Part shown: piece after piece, positions 5,511 to 5,626 of the stretch
Numbering within the stretch: the first letter of the stretch is position 1
Layout of the letters: each line of letters begins with the position of its first letter
Assembly (NCBI GenBank): GCA_030837265.1
Contig: JAUPKV010000262.1
Coordinates: 1-5,626, forward strand
Reading direction: 5' to 3'
DNA length: 5,626 nucleotides
From: Methanobacteriota archaeon
GTDB lineage: Archaea; Halobacteriota; Methanosarcinia; Methanosarcinales; Methanosarcinaceae
Notes under the pieces: model-generated
The model's input: only the letters and a program-made list of their open reading frames with translations
Databases searched by the model: none
What the model was told of the DNA's origin: nothing
Translations under genes and position numbers: made by a program

Positions 5511-5626
5511 GAACTACCACTCAGCTAAAGACTGAGTGGCTTCCCAATTCATTCTAGGCGGTATATCGTTTTTTCCTAGTCCCTGGGATACTACCCTACG
5601 TTCCATAGGTGAAAGTTAATAGATGA
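5511..5626 (-). mobile_element. Right end of an IS200/IS605-family element with tnpB/omega-RNA 3' part
   Basis: On the minus strand the sequence reads GGAAGC, a perfect eight-base stem CCACTCAG/CTGAGTGG with a seven-base loop (5517-5539), then TAGTTCAC. This 'GAAGC-stem-loop-(t)AGTTCAC' ending is the one I know from right ends of IS605/IS1341-type elements, where it also forms the 3' part of the TnpB guide RNA. The element would extend rightward beyond the window, and the sequence left of 5511 would be target DNA and hence the guide in the RNA. The minus-strand frame 5615-5514 is open and reads PMERR near its start and MNWEA near its end, similar in style to TnpB C-termini. A TAA at 5618-5616 and stops in the other frames show that tnpB is not simply continuous through here. 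It may end earlier, or the copy is decayed. Confidence 0.6.
5517..5539 (-). ncRNA. Stem-loop at the 3' end of a putative TnpB omega-RNA
   Basis: The perfect eight-base stem with a seven-base loop CTAAAGA (plus strand) is the structured core of the element end described for 5511-5626. In single-strand transposition such hairpins are bound by the TnpA transposase, and in the transcript they belong to the guide-RNA scaffold. Only the 3' part of the RNA is in the window. Confidence 0.5.

Overview
The window is AT-rich and gene-sparse, with long T-rich spacers. It carries short accessory genes on both strands and the end of an IS200/IS605-type element at its right edge. No rRNA, tRNA, CRISPR array or core housekeeping gene is visible. 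Two genes are preceded by TATA-like boxes at roughly archaeal distances. From memory, the stem-loop at the right end resembles element ends in methanogen genomes such as Methanosarcina. A mesophilic methanogenic archaeon is therefore my best guess. A Clostridia-like bacterium is the main alternative, because the methyltransferase and small membrane-protein types also occur there and the Shine-Dalgarno (SD) sequences do not discriminate.

Layout. (1) 3-1196 (+): the 3' part of an alpha/beta-hydrolase fold protein resembling the S28/S33/S37 serine peptidase group; its frame is open to the window edge, so its start lies outside. (2) 1197-1444: spacer containing a possible TATA box and a 37-codon open stretch whose stop overlaps the next start by four bases (ATGA). 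(3) 1445-2146 (+): class I SAM-dependent methyltransferase. (4) 2235-2909 (+): nucleotidyltransferase-fold protein with all three metal-binding carboxylates. (5) 2921-3127 (+): doubtful small membrane ORF. (6) Two minus-strand small genes: 3117-3296, a 59-residue helical protein with a textbook SD, and 3421-3753, a likely two-helix membrane protein with a TATA-like box. (7) 3754-4126: repeat-containing spacer. (8) 4127-4840 (+): a second, different class I methyltransferase. (9) 4897-5334 (+): small four-helix membrane protein, probably co-transcribed with it. (10) 5335-5626: a weak terminator-like hairpin, a possible insertion-sequence inverted end, and the right end of an IS200/IS605-family element whose tnpB would lie on the minus strand.

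The genes do not form a recognisable pathway. The plus-strand genes look like two separate small units (1445-2909 and 4127-5334) with the minus-strand genes between them. Substrates of both methyltransferases and of the nucleotidyltransferase cannot be read from sequence. I see no convincing complete new system. The most useful non-obvious points are the 59-residue gene, the element end with its likely guide-RNA (omega-RNA) 3' part, and the repeats around the divergent spacer.
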